64,000 bases of DNA from Malikia spinosa (lineage in GTDB: Bacteria; Pseudomonadota; Gammaproteobacteria; Burkholderiales; Burkholderiaceae_C). The stretch spans positions 62,001 through 126,000 of the forward strand of contig NZ_PVLR01000024.1 of the NCBI RefSeq assembly GCF_002980625.1, written 5' to 3'. Numbering within the stretch: the stretch's first letter is position 1; each line of letters starts with the position of its first letter. Position numbers and translations under genes: made by a program. Below, in pieces: positions 8,110 to 16,244 of this stretch. The notes beneath the pieces were generated by a model. That model saw only the letters and a list, made by a program, of their open reading frames with translations. It had not been told where the DNA came from and did no database searches.

Positions 8110-9281
8110 GCTTGCTGCTGACCCTCAACGCCGGTTCGTCGTCGATCAAGTTCGCGCTGTTCGAGCAGCGCCCGCATGGCCTGGATCGCCTGGCCGTCGG
8201 CCAGGTCGAGGGGCTGGGCGAGCGCGCGCATTTCTGCGCCGTCACGACCGCGGGCGAACGCCACGAGCAGTGGCTCGACGGCTCGGTGGCCGACCACGGC
8301 CATGCCCTGCAAGGCGTGCTGGACTGGCTGCGCCTGAGCTTCCCTAACCGCGAGGTCGCGGCCGTCAGCCATCGCGTGGTGCATGGCGGGGCCGAGCATG
8401 TCGAGCCGATCGTGATCGACGACCACAGCCGGGCCCAGCTCGAAACCCTGGTGCCGCTGGCGCCGCTGCACCAGCCGCACAATCTGGCCGGCATCGACGC
8501 GGCGCGTGTCGCCTTCTCGCGGGCGCCGCAGGTGGCCTGCTTCGACACCTCGTTTCACCGCAGTCATCCCTTCGTGTCCGATACCTTCGCGCTGCCGCGC
8601 CAGTACTACGAGCAGGGCATCCGGCGCTACGGCTTTCACGGCCTGTCCTACGAGTTCATCTCGCGCCAGCTCAAGAGCCGTCACCCCGGCCTGCTGGCAG
8701 GCCGGGTCATCGTGGCGCACCTGGGCAATGGCGCGTCGATGTGCGCCATGCGCGGCGGCCGCTCGGTCGCCTCGACCATGGGCTTCACCGCGCTCGACGG
8801 CCTGCCGATGGGCACGCGCTGCGGCCAGATCGATCCGGGCGTGCTGCTCTATCTGGTCAGCGAGCACGGCATGAATGCGCAGAGCCTGACCGATCTGCTC
8901 TATCGCAATTCCGGCCTCAAGGGCATGTCGGGCCTGTCCAACGACATGCGGGTGCTGCTGGCCAGCGACCTGCCGTCGGCGCGCGAGGCGGTCGACTATT
9001 TCGTCGAGCAATGCCGGCGCGAGCTCGGCGGCCTGGCCGCCAGCCTGGGCGGCCTCGACGCGCTGGTCCTGACCGGCGGCATCGGCGAGCATGCGGCCGA
9101 GGTGCGCAGCCGTCTGCTGCGCAACATGAGCTGGCTCGGCATCGATTTCGACGAATCGGCCAACCAGGCCGGTGCCGAGGAAATCAGCCTGCCGCGCAGT
9201 TCGGTGCGGGTGCTGGTGCTGGCCACCGACGAAGAGCGCATGTTGGCCGAGCACGCTGCGGAACTGACGGCCCTGTCCTGA
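8106..9281 (+). CDS. ackA: Acetate/propionate kinase
   Basis: A 391-residue acetokinase. The ASKHA signatures are clear: LTLNAGSSSIKFALFEQ at the N-terminus, VSHRVVHGG, YGFHGLSYEFI, VAHLGNGASMCA, STMGFTALDGLPMGTR and LTGGIGEHA. The enzyme interconverts acetyl phosphate and ADP with acetate and ATP in the cytoplasm. Its ATG overlaps the pta stop (ATGA), so the two enzymes of the acetyl-CoA to acetate route are made together. Given the PHA-like neighbours it may work on acetate or short acyl groups released during polymer or fatty acid turnover; that is inference. Confidence 0.95.
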   Translation: MSLLLTLNAGSSSIKFALFEQRPHGLDRLAVGQVEGLGERAHFCAVTTAGERHEQWLDGSVADHGHALQGVLDWLRLSFPNREVAAVSHRVVHGGAEHVEPIVIDDHSRAQLETLVPLAPLHQPHNLAGIDAARVAFSRAPQVACFDTSFHRSHPFVSDTFALPRQYYEQGIRRYGFHGLSYEFISRQLKSRHPGLLAGRVIVAHLGNGASMCAMRGGRSVASTMGFTALDGLPMGTRCGQIDPGVLLYLVSEHGMNAQSLTDLLYRNSGLKGMSGLSNDMRVLLASDLPSAREAVDYFVEQCRRELGGLAASLGGLDALVLTGGIGEHAAEVRSRLLRNMSWLGIDFDESANQAGAEEISLPRSSVRVLVLATDEERMLAEHAAELTALS

Positions 9282-9317
9282 ATCTCTATTGTTTCCCTTA
9301 CAAGAGCCCCGATCGCC

Positions 9318-11774
9318 ATGCAATCCCATTACAGCCCAGCCAACCTGCCGTCCCGTCTGGCACAGGAGCGAGCCGAACATGCCGCTCAGATCCAGCGCCT
9401 GTTGAGCTGCAGCGCGACCCACGCGCAAAAGATCTTCCAGAACCACGCCGAGCGCACGCTCGGACTCTGGCGTTCCGGTCTTGCGACCCAGCAGGGTCTG
9501 GTCCAGAGCCTGCAGGACGGCAAGCTGCTCGCCGACAGCGCGCAATACCTGATCGACGCGGCCCAGCGCAGCGCGCTGACCGTCGACGTGCTGCGCGAGC
9601 GCGCCAACAACGACAAGCTGCACGAGGAAGCTGGCACGCCGCCGGTGCTCGACTATGACTACGAGCTGGTGCTCGATGCACGCCATTTCGCGCGTCCGGC
9701 CAACTACCAGCTGCTCAAGATCCTGCATCCCGAAGGCGGCGAGATCAGCGACCGCAAGCGCCCCTTCATGATCATCGACCCGCGTGCCGGCCACGGCGCC
9801 GGCATCGGCGGCTTCAAGCCCGACAGCCAGGTCGGCGTTGCGCTGCGCGGTGGCCATCCGGTCTATTTCGTGGTGTTCCGCCAGCATCCCGAGCCGGGCC
9901 AGACCCTGGCCGACGTGATGCGCGCCGAAGCCGAGTTCCTGCGCGAGATCTCGCGCCGCCACCCCGACGCGCCGAACCCGATCGTGGTCGGCAACTGCCA
10001 GGGCGGCTGGGCCACCCTGGTGCTGGCCGCAGCCAACCCCGACATCACCGGCCCGCTGGTCATCAACGGCTCGCCGGTTTCGACCTGGTCGGGTCAGGTC
10101 GGCGCCAACCCGATGCGCTACAACGGCGGCCTGATGGGCGGCATCGCGCCGGCCCTGCTGTCGATGGATCTGGCCAACGGCGAGTTTGACGGGGCCCACC
10201 TGGTCAGCAACTTCGAGCAGCTCAACCCGAGCCGCAACTTCTTCGGCAAGTACTACGACCTCTACGCCAACGTCGACAAGGGGCGCGAGAGCTTCCTCGA
10301 GTTCGAACGCTGGTGGGGCGGTTTCCACTTCCTCAACGAATCCGAGATGCGCTGGATCGTCGAGCAGATCTTCATCGGCAACAAGCTCTCGCGCGGCGAG
10401 GCCGAACTCGAGCCCGGCCGCCACCTCGACCTCAAGTTCATCCGCTCGCCGATCGTCGTCTTCGCCAGCAAGGGCGACAACATCACGCCGCCGCAGCAGG
10501 CGCTGAACTGGATCGTCGACACCTATTCCGACGAGAACGAGATCCGCATCCGCGGCCAGCGCATCGTCTACATGGTGCACGAGAAGGTCGGCCACCTTGG
10601 CATCTTCGTCTCGTCCTCGATCGCCCGCAAGGAACACACCGAAGTCACCTCGACGCTGCAGACCCTCGAGGCGCTCGCGCCCGGCCTGTACGAGATGAAG
10701 ATCGACCACAGCGAAGGCGAGGGCGCCGACGAGCGCTTCGTCGTCAGCTTCCATGACCGCAAGATGAGCGACATCCTCGAAGTGGTGCCCAACGACCGCG
10801 AGCTCGAGCGCGGCTTTGGTGCCGTCGCGCGCCTGTCGCGCCTGGGCGCCGACCTCTACGAGATGACCGCCCGTCCCCTGGTCCAGTCCATGGTCACCGA
10901 GCAATCGGCCGAGCTGCTGCGCGACATGAACTCCAGCCGCGTCAGCCGCCGCATCTTCTCGGACCAGAACCCGGTCATGGCCGCCGTCGGCGTGCTGGCC
11001 GGTCAGGCCCGCGAGCAACGCCAGCCGGTGGCTGCCGGCAACCCCTGGCTGGTCTGGCAAGAGACCCTGGCGGACGGGATCTCGCAAGGCATGGACCTGT
11101 ACCGCGACCTGCGCGACAGCGCCTACGAAATGAGTTTCCTGTCGATCTATGGCGCGCCCTGGATGAACTGGTTCGGCCAGTCGCTGGCGCAGCAGCGCAC
11201 GCACAAGAAGCCCGAGGAACTGCGCTGGTTGCCGACGGTGCAAGCCACCCTGGAAGCCATCGACGAGGGCGGCTATGAAGCCGCCGTGGTCCGCATGCTG
11301 GTGTTGCTGGCTGACAGCCGCGGCTCGGTGCGGCGCGATCGACTCGAGCGTTCGGCCCAGGTGCTGACCACGGAGCCGCCGTTCGCCCAGCTCAGCGCCC
11401 AGCGCCGTGCCGCGCTGATCCACGAGCAATCCGTGATCGTCGAGTTCGAGCCCGAACAGGCCCTGCGCAGCCTGGTCCGCCTGCTGCCCTTGCCCGAGCA
11501 GCGCCACCAGGCATTCGAGAGCGTGCGCTTCGTCGTCGGCGATCGCAGCGACATGGAGCCGCATTCGCTGCACATGTTCGAGGCCATGGAGCAACTGCTG
11601 GGCCAGGTGCAGACCCCTGCGCTTGCAAGCCTGTCGCCGCAGGACGAGCCCGCGCCCCAGCTGGCCAGCGACGAGGCCGACGCTGCCAGCGCGGCTGAAG
11701 TCAGCGCCGCCGACAGCCAGCCTGGCGCCAAGCCCGCGCGCAAGACCGCAGCCCGCAACAAGCCGCAGGAGTGA
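9318..11774 (+). CDS. DUF3141 alpha/beta hydrolase, PHA-synthase-like
   Basis: An 818-residue protein. The core has the alpha/beta-hydrolase triad laid out as in polyhydroxyalkanoate synthases: Cys227 in GNCQGGWA (the G-x-C-x-G lipase-like box), Asp387 in SKGDNITPP and His426 in KVGHLGIFVS. The N-terminal 110 residues are helical and the C-terminal 350 residues are an additional helical region ending in an Ala/Lys-rich tail. I recognise it as the DUF3141 family, whose reaction is not established. The Cys nucleophile suggests acyl transfer or polymer synthesis rather than ordinary ester hydrolysis. It lies 36 bp after ackA and is followed two bases later by a CoA-transferase gene. Confidence 0.85.
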   Translation: MQSHYSPANLPSRLAQERAEHAAQIQRLLSCSATHAQKIFQNHAERTLGLWRSGLATQQGLVQSLQDGKLLADSAQYLIDAAQRSALTVDVLRERANNDKLHEEAGTPPVLDYDYELVLDARHFARPANYQLLKILHPEGGEISDRKRPFMIIDPRAGHGAGIGGFKPDSQVGVALRGGHPVYFVVFRQHPEPGQTLADVMRAEAEFLREISRRHPDAPNPIVVGNCQGGWATLVLAAANPDITGPLVINGSPVSTWSGQVGANPMRYNGGLMGGIAPALLSMDLANGEFDGAHLVSNFEQLNPSRNFFGKYYDLYANVDKGRESFLEFERWWGGFHFLNESEMRWIVEQIFIGNKLSRGEAELEPGRHLDLKFIRSPIVVFASKGDNITPPQQALNWIVDTYSDENEIRIRGQRIVYMVHEKVGHLGIFVSSSIARKEHTEVTSTLQTLEALAPGLYEMKIDHSEGEGADERFVVSFHDRKMSDILEVVPNDRELERGFGAVARLSRLGADLYEMTARPLVQSMVTEQSAELLRDMNSSRVSRRIFSDQNPVMAAVGVLAGQAREQRQPVAAGNPWLVWQETLADGISQGMDLYRDLRDSAYEMSFLSIYGAPWMNWFGQSLAQQRTHKKPEELRWLPTVQATLEAIDEGGYEAAVVRMLVLLADSRGSVRRDRLERSAQVLTTEPPFAQLSAQRRAALIHEQSVIVEFEPEQALRSLVRLLPLPEQRHQAFESVRFVVGDRSDMEPHSLHMFEAMEQLLGQVQTPALASLSPQDEPAPQLASDEADAASAAEVSAADSQPGAKPARKTAARNKPQE

Positions 11775-11776
11775 GC

Positions 11777-13696
11777 ATGAAGTCCAAGATTGTCACGGCC
11801 GAGCAGGCGATCGGCCTGATCCACGACGGCGATACCCTGGTTTGCTCGGGCTTTGGCGTCGTCGGCGTGCCCGACGAACTGCTGCTGGCCTTGCAGCAGC
11901 GCTTCGAGGCTACCCAGTCGCCGCGCGACCTCACGCTGATCTTCGGCGGCGGACCGGGCGACGGCAAGGAGCAGGGCATCAACCGCATCGCCATCGACGG
12001 CCTGATCCAGCGCGCCATCGGCGGCCACTGGGGCCTGGTGCCCAAGCTCGGCGCCATGGCGATGGAGAATCGGATCGAGGCCTGGAACCTGCCGCTGGGC
12101 GTGATCTCGCACCTGTACCGCGACATCGCCGCCGGCCTGCCCGGCAATGTCTCGCGCGTCGGCCTCGGCACCTTCGTCGACCCGCGCCTCCAAGGCGGCA
12201 AGGTCAATGCCCGCACCACCGAGGATCTGGTCAGCGTGATCGAGCTGGCCGGTCAGGAGCTGCTGTTCTACCGCGTGCCCAAGCCCCAGGTCGCCTTCAT
12301 CCGGGCCTCTATTTCCGATCCGGACGGCAACCTGTCGATCGAGCGCGAGGCGCTGGCGCAGGACACGCTGGCGATCGCGACCGCGGTCAAGAACTCCGGT
12401 GGCATCGTGATCGCCCAGGTCGAATACCTGTGCGAGCGCGCCAGCCTGCCGGCGCGCCAGGTCAAGGTGCCGGGCATCCTGGTCGACTGCGTGGTGCAGG
12501 CCCGCCCCGAATACCACATGCAGACCTACGGTACCGGCTACCACCCGGCCTTGTCGGGCCAGATGCGGGTGCCGCTCGATGCGCTGCCGCCGATGCCGTT
12601 CGACGAGCGCAAGATCATCGCGCGCCGCGCCGCCTTCGAGCTGATGCCCAATGCGGTGGTCAACCTCGGCATCGGCATGCCCGAGGGCGTGGCCGACATC
12701 GCCAACGAGGAGCGTCTGCTGTCCTACATGACGCTGACCGCCGAGCCCGGCGTGGTCGGCGGTGTGCCCGGCAGCGGCCTGAACTTCGGCAGCTCGACCA
12801 ACGCGACCGCCCAGCTGGACATGAACCAGCAGTTCGACTTCTACGACGGCGGCGGCCTCGACCTGGCCGTGCTGGGCCTGGCCGAGTGCGATGCGCGCGG
12901 CAACATCAACGTCAGCCGCTTCGGCCCCAAGCTCGCGGGTGCCGGTGGCTTCATCAACATCACCCAGAACAGCCGCACCGTGGTCTTCATCGGCACCTTC
13001 AGCGCCGGCGGCCTCAAGGTGGCGGTGCAACAGGGCCAGCTGACCATCCTGCAAGAAGGCAAGCACCGCAAGTTCGTCGAGGCGATCGAGCAGGTCACCT
13101 TCAGCGGCGAATACGCGGCGCGCCTGGGCAAGCGGGTGCTCTACGTGACCGAGCGCTGTGTCTTTGCGCTCACGCCCGAAGGCCTGGAGCTGATCGAGAT
13201 CGCGCCCGGTATCGACCTCGAGCGCGACATCCTGTCGCAGATGGCGTTCCGCCCGATCGTCAGGCAGCCGGTGCTGATGGACGCGCGCATCTTCCGCCCG
13301 GAACCGATGGGCCTGAAGGACAGCCTGCTGGCGATCTCGCTGCTCGAACGCATCAGCTGGCAGCCCGAGCGCAACCGCCTGTTCCTGAACTTCCAGGGCC
13401 TCAAGCTGGTCAGCCCGAAGGACGCGCAGGACGTGCGCGACGCGGTCGAGCGCCAATGCCAGGCCATCGGCCACCGGGTCGATGTCGTTGTCAACTACGA
13501 CGGCTTCGAGATCCTGGAGCCGGCCATGGATGCCTATGCCCAGGTCGTTGCCGATCTGGTCGAGCGCTACTACGGACAGGTCACGCGCTACACCACCAGC
13601 GCCTTCCTGCGCGACAAGCTCGGCGCCGCAATCCGCGAGCGCGGGCTGGCACCGCATATCTACGAAACCCGGGTCGAGGCCGAGGCGGCGCTCTGA
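11777..13696 (+). CDS. Acyl-CoA:acetate/3-ketoacid CoA-transferase
   Basis: A 639-residue protein with fused alpha and beta CoA-transferase halves, like propionate CoA-transferase. The alpha part has DGDTLVCSGFG and LIFGGGPGDGKEQGIN; the beta part has VNLGIGMPEGVADIANEE and LTAEPGVVGGVPGSGLNFG, where the Glu is the expected CoA-thioester nucleophile, then GGLDLAVLGLAECD. A further C-terminal domain of about 100 residues (NFQGLKLVSPKDA onward) is present, as in the long forms of this family. I used the ATG at 11777, which has AGGAG five bases upstream, rather than the GTG six bases earlier. It moves CoA between short acids and probably feeds acyl-CoA to the neighbouring enzymes. Confidence 0.88.
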   Translation: MKSKIVTAEQAIGLIHDGDTLVCSGFGVVGVPDELLLALQQRFEATQSPRDLTLIFGGGPGDGKEQGINRIAIDGLIQRAIGGHWGLVPKLGAMAMENRIEAWNLPLGVISHLYRDIAAGLPGNVSRVGLGTFVDPRLQGGKVNARTTEDLVSVIELAGQELLFYRVPKPQVAFIRASISDPDGNLSIEREALAQDTLAIATAVKNSGGIVIAQVEYLCERASLPARQVKVPGILVDCVVQARPEYHMQTYGTGYHPALSGQMRVPLDALPPMPFDERKIIARRAAFELMPNAVVNLGIGMPEGVADIANEERLLSYMTLTAEPGVVGGVPGSGLNFGSSTNATAQLDMNQQFDFYDGGGLDLAVLGLAECDARGNINVSRFGPKLAGAGGFINITQNSRTVVFIGTFSAGGLKVAVQQGQLTILQEGKHRKFVEAIEQVTFSGEYAARLGKRVLYVTERCVFALTPEGLELIEIAPGIDLERDILSQMAFRPIVRQPVLMDARIFRPEPMGLKDSLLAISLLERISWQPERNRLFLNFQGLKLVSPKDAQDVRDAVERQCQAIGHRVDVVVNYDGFEILEPAMDAYAQVVADLVERYYGQVTRYTTSAFLRDKLGAAIRERGLAPHIYETRVEAEAAL

Positions 13697-13727
13697 GCCC
13701 CGCCTTCATCTTTCAAGGAAACCGCAT

Positions 13728-14555
13728 ATGTTCAAGGACCCGAACTCCAACGATCCCCTGCCCAAGGTCTGGGATGAAAGCACCCGCATCGGCGACATGC
13801 TGCGCGGCAAGCGCGGCCTGGTGGTCGGCGTGGCCAACGGCGACAGCATCGCTTTTGGCTGTGCGGCCAAGCTGCGCGCCTTTGGCGCCGAGATCGCGCT
13901 GACCTACCTCAACGACAAGGCCAAGACCTATGTCGAGCCGCTGGCGCGCCAGATCGACGCCGACTTGCTGCTGCCGCTCGACGTCATGCAGCCCGGCCAG
14001 ATGCAGGCAGTGTTCGAACGCATCGAGCGCGAGTGGGGCAAGCTCGACTTCGTGATCCACTCGATCGCCTTCGCACCGCGCGCCGACCTGCATGGCCGCA
14101 TCACCGACTGCTCGCAGGCCGGTTTCCTGCAGGCGATGCAGGTCTCCTGCCACAGCTTCATCGAGATGGCGCATTACGCCGAAAAGCTGCTGAACCCGGG
14201 CGGCGCGCTGATCACGATGAGCTACCACGGCGCCGACAAGGTGGTCGACCACTACAACCTGATGGGCCCGGTCAAGGCCGCGCTCGAGTCCTCGGTGCGC
14301 TATCTGGCCAACGAGCTCGGCGAGCGCGACATCCGCGTCTTTGCGGTTTCGCCCGGCCCGCTGCGCACGCGCGCGGCTTCGGGCATCGACCATTTCGACG
14401 AGCTGATCGACAAGGCCGTGACCCGTTCGCCGGGCCGTCGCCTGGTCGACATCGCCGAAGTCGGCCGCGTGGTCGCCTTCCTGGTCAGCGGCGCGACCTC
14501 GGGCATGACGGGCGACGTGATCTACGTCGACGCCGGCCTGCACATCATGGCCTGA
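13728..14555 (+). CDS. fabI: Enoyl-ACP reductase FabI-like
   Basis: A 275-residue short-chain dehydrogenase of the FabI type, starting at an ATG with AAGGAA seven bases upstream. It shows the FabI dinucleotide site GVANGDSIAFGCA, a DFVIHSIAFAP segment, and the catalytic pair in YNLMGPVKAALE (Tyr, six residues, Lys), with GPLRTRAASGI in the substrate lid. FabI reduces trans-2-enoyl-ACP with NAD(P)H. Many betaproteobacteria have another fabI elsewhere in fatty acid synthesis loci; as the last gene of a CoA-linked cluster this copy may be a paralogue linking fatty acid and PHA metabolism, which is inference. Confidence 0.88.
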   Translation: MFKDPNSNDPLPKVWDESTRIGDMLRGKRGLVVGVANGDSIAFGCAAKLRAFGAEIALTYLNDKAKTYVEPLARQIDADLLLPLDVMQPGQMQAVFERIEREWGKLDFVIHSIAFAPRADLHGRITDCSQAGFLQAMQVSCHSFIEMAHYAEKLLNPGGALITMSYHGADKVVDHYNLMGPVKAALESSVRYLANELGERDIRVFAVSPGPLRTRAASGIDHFDELIDKAVTRSPGRRLVDIAEVGRVVAFLVSGATSGMTGDVIYVDAGLHIMA

Positions 14556-14566
14556 TGGTGGGGCGG

Positions 14567-14602
14567 GGGTCTGGTTGTTGTTTATTGGCAACAATCAGGC
14601 CC
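14567..14602 (+). terminator. Hairpin after fabI
   Basis: A 14-bp RNA helix (14567-14580 with 14589-14602, two G-U pairs, 8-base loop) 12 bp past the fabI stop. The tract after it is CTTGTCTC, so it is a weak or partial intrinsic terminator. Its 3-prime side abuts the Pho-box-like repeat of the porin. Confidence 0.6.
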
Positions 14603-14603
14603 C

Positions 14604-14639
14604 TTGTCTCAGAAATGTCATACGAATCTGGGGTAATTA
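14604..14639 (+). promoter_or_regulatory. Possible Pho-box promoter of the porin
   Basis: TTGTCTC at 14604-14610, a 4-base spacer, then ATGTCAT at 14615-14621, followed 12 bp later by TAATTA at 14634-14639. The second half-site is good; the first keeps only the TGTC core. Spacing equals that of the ppk and pstS sites in this window. Confidence 0.4.
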
Positions 14640-14721
14640 CTCTATCCACTCAAGCAGTGGATCTGATAGTGAAGGGGTTGCAACAGCAGCCCCCGGTCTT
14701 AATCAACAGGAAACCCGTTCC

Positions 14722-15765
14722 ATGAAAAAGAGTCTGATCGCCCTGGCCGTGCTGGCCGCTTCCGGTGCCGCCATGGCCCAATCCTCCGTTCAGCTGTACG
14801 GCATCGTCGATGCCTACGTCGGCTCCACCAAGGACACCATCAAGTCGGCAACCGCTGAATCGCAGACCGTGGTCGGCTCGGGTGGCCTGAAGTCCAACCG
14901 TTGGGGCATGAAGGGTTCCGAGGACCTGGGCGGTGGCCTGAAGGCTGGCTTCAAGCTCGAGCAGCGTTTCAAGTCCGACACCGGTGAGCAGGACGGCGTT
15001 GCCTTCAAGGGCGAGTCCAGCATCAACCTGTCGGGCAACTTCGGTGCCGTGGCTCTGGGCCGCATGGGCACTCCGTACGACGATCTGCGCGGCAAGACCA
15101 ACCCGATCGCTGACACCAACATCAGCCCGGTCGGCGACACCATCAAGAACGCCAAGGCCGACTACACCGACAAGACCGACAACACCGTCGCTTACGTCAG
15201 CCCGACCTTCAACGGTTTCAGCGGTGCTGTCGCTGTCTCGTTCGGCGAGAACAAGACCAACGTGGCTGACGCCACCAGCCACAGCTCGCTGAAGCTGCAG
15301 TACGCCAACGGCCCGCTGCTGGTCGGATACGGCTTCCAGAAGGAAGAGTCCCAGCTGACCGCCGGCACTCCCGCTGCTGCGACCGGCCAGACCGAAGACA
15401 AGACCTTCAACCTGCTGGCTGCTTCCTACGACTTCGGCGTTGCCAAGCTGGTCGGCGGTTACCAGACCCTGGAAATCGAGTCCAAGGGCGTCAAGCAAGG
15501 CGACAACGACAGCCTGTACTTCGGTGTCCAGGCTCCGGTTGCCAAGAACATCAACGTCTTCTTCGGCTACGCCGGCAGCGAGTACGATGCCGTCACCGGC
15601 ACCGACTACAAGGCCACTGGCTTCACCCTGGCTGCCAACTATGTGCTGAGCAAGCGTACCGACGCCTACGTTGGCTACAAGCAGATCAAGAAGGAAAACG
15701 ACACCACCGGTGCCGACATGGGCAAGGTCAAGACCCTGGCCGTTGGCGTCCGCCACACCTTCTGA
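14722..15765 (+). CDS. Gram-negative porin
   Basis: A 347-residue outer-membrane porin of the betaproteobacterial trimeric type. It begins with a signal peptide cleaved after AAMAQ or AMA, then SSVQLYGIVDAYV, the usual first strand; NRWGMKGSEDLGGGLKAGFK and ALGRMGTPYDD are typical; it ends VRHTF, with the terminal Phe needed for assembly by BAM. AGGA lies upstream at 14708. Codon use shows the strong bias of a highly expressed gene. It sits 2 kb from the phosphate operon and has a possible Pho box, so it might admit anions such as phosphate. The sequence alone does not prove selectivity. Confidence 0.93.
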   Translation: MKKSLIALAVLAASGAAMAQSSVQLYGIVDAYVGSTKDTIKSATAESQTVVGSGGLKSNRWGMKGSEDLGGGLKAGFKLEQRFKSDTGEQDGVAFKGESSINLSGNFGAVALGRMGTPYDDLRGKTNPIADTNISPVGDTIKNAKADYTDKTDNTVAYVSPTFNGFSGAVAVSFGENKTNVADATSHSSLKLQYANGPLLVGYGFQKEESQLTAGTPAAATGQTEDKTFNLLAASYDFGVAKLVGGYQTLEIESKGVKQGDNDSLYFGVQAPVAKNINVFFGYAGSEYDAVTGTDYKATGFTLAANYVLSKRTDAYVGYKQIKKENDTTGADMGKVKTLAVGVRHTF

Positions 15766-15806
15766 TCCTGCTCGGGCAGTCGTTCTGCCCGACTGGTTCA
15801 CGCGAG

Positions 15807-15828
15807 AGCGCCCTTCGGGGCGCTTTTT
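15807..15828 (+). terminator. Rho-independent terminator of the porin gene
   Basis: A perfect 7-bp GC stem AGCGCCC/GGGCGCT closing a TTCG tetraloop, followed by TTTT. It lies 42 bp past the porin stop. Confidence 0.92.
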
Positions 15829-15889
15829 CATGCCTGCTGGTCTGAGCTAGGGTTTCCACGGGTGTACATGATTTCTCTACGCGGTATAA

Positions 15890-15903
15890 ACGGTATATAC
15901 CGT
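15890..15903. promoter_or_regulatory. 14-bp perfect palindrome, possible operator
   Basis: ACGGTATATACCGT is a perfect palindrome preceded by a related half-site GCGGTATAA at 15881-15889, in an AT-rich stretch just before a small open frame. It looks like a dimer-binding operator or promoter element. No regulator can be named. Confidence 0.35.
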
Positions 15904-15924
15904 TGTTAATATTAAAATAAAATC

Positions 15925-16104
15925 ATGTTTCACACCATCGCCAGCTCGCCGCTGTTGCAGGCCTTGTCGCAGTGGTTTTCCAGTCTGGTCTGGCCCGAGG
16001 CGGCCACCGCCTCGCATGATGTCGGTCGCTGCCAGCTCGGTGCGGTGGCTTCATCCTACGTCGACTACGGTCGCTGGCCCGAATCCGCACGCCACCAGCC
16101 CTGA
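15925..16104 (+). CDS. Small hypothetical protein (59 aa)
   Basis: An open frame of 59 codons beginning MFHTIASSPLLQALSQWF downstream of an AT-rich promoter-like stretch containing a 14-bp palindrome. There is no convincing ribosome site, though ATG follows closely on the AT-rich stretch. Composition is ordinary, with Trp and Ser enriched. I do not recognise it; it lies between the porin terminator and the ppx terminator, a space otherwise without genes. It may equally be non-coding. Confidence 0.3.
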   Translation: MFHTIASSPLLQALSQWFSSLVWPEAATASHDVGRCQLGAVASSYVDYGRWPESARHQP

Positions 16105-16141
16105 GCGCCTGGCCCTGACTCCTCCCGCAGGCACAGGCATG

Positions 16142-16163
16142 AAAAAACCGGCCAGCGGCCGGT
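16142..16163 (-). terminator. Rho-independent terminator of ppx
   Basis: On the minus strand a 7-bp stem ACCGGCC/GGCCGGT with a 3-base loop is followed by six T residues. It lies about 80 bp past the ppx stop. Confidence 0.88.
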
Positions 16164-16244
16164 CTCGGGAAGCAGTAAAGCCGGTGAACGGGCAGGGCGA
16201 CAGCGCAAGATACTGCGACCCAGCCCGCGACCGGGCTCTGGCCG

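Noticed and set aside
8046-11594. Minus-strand open frame of over 1,180 codons opposite ackA and DUF3141
   Set aside because: It is antisense to clear enzymes with intact motifs; long empty frames on the opposite strand are expected from the GC-rich third codon positions. The translation is His, Gln and Arg-rich without any domain.
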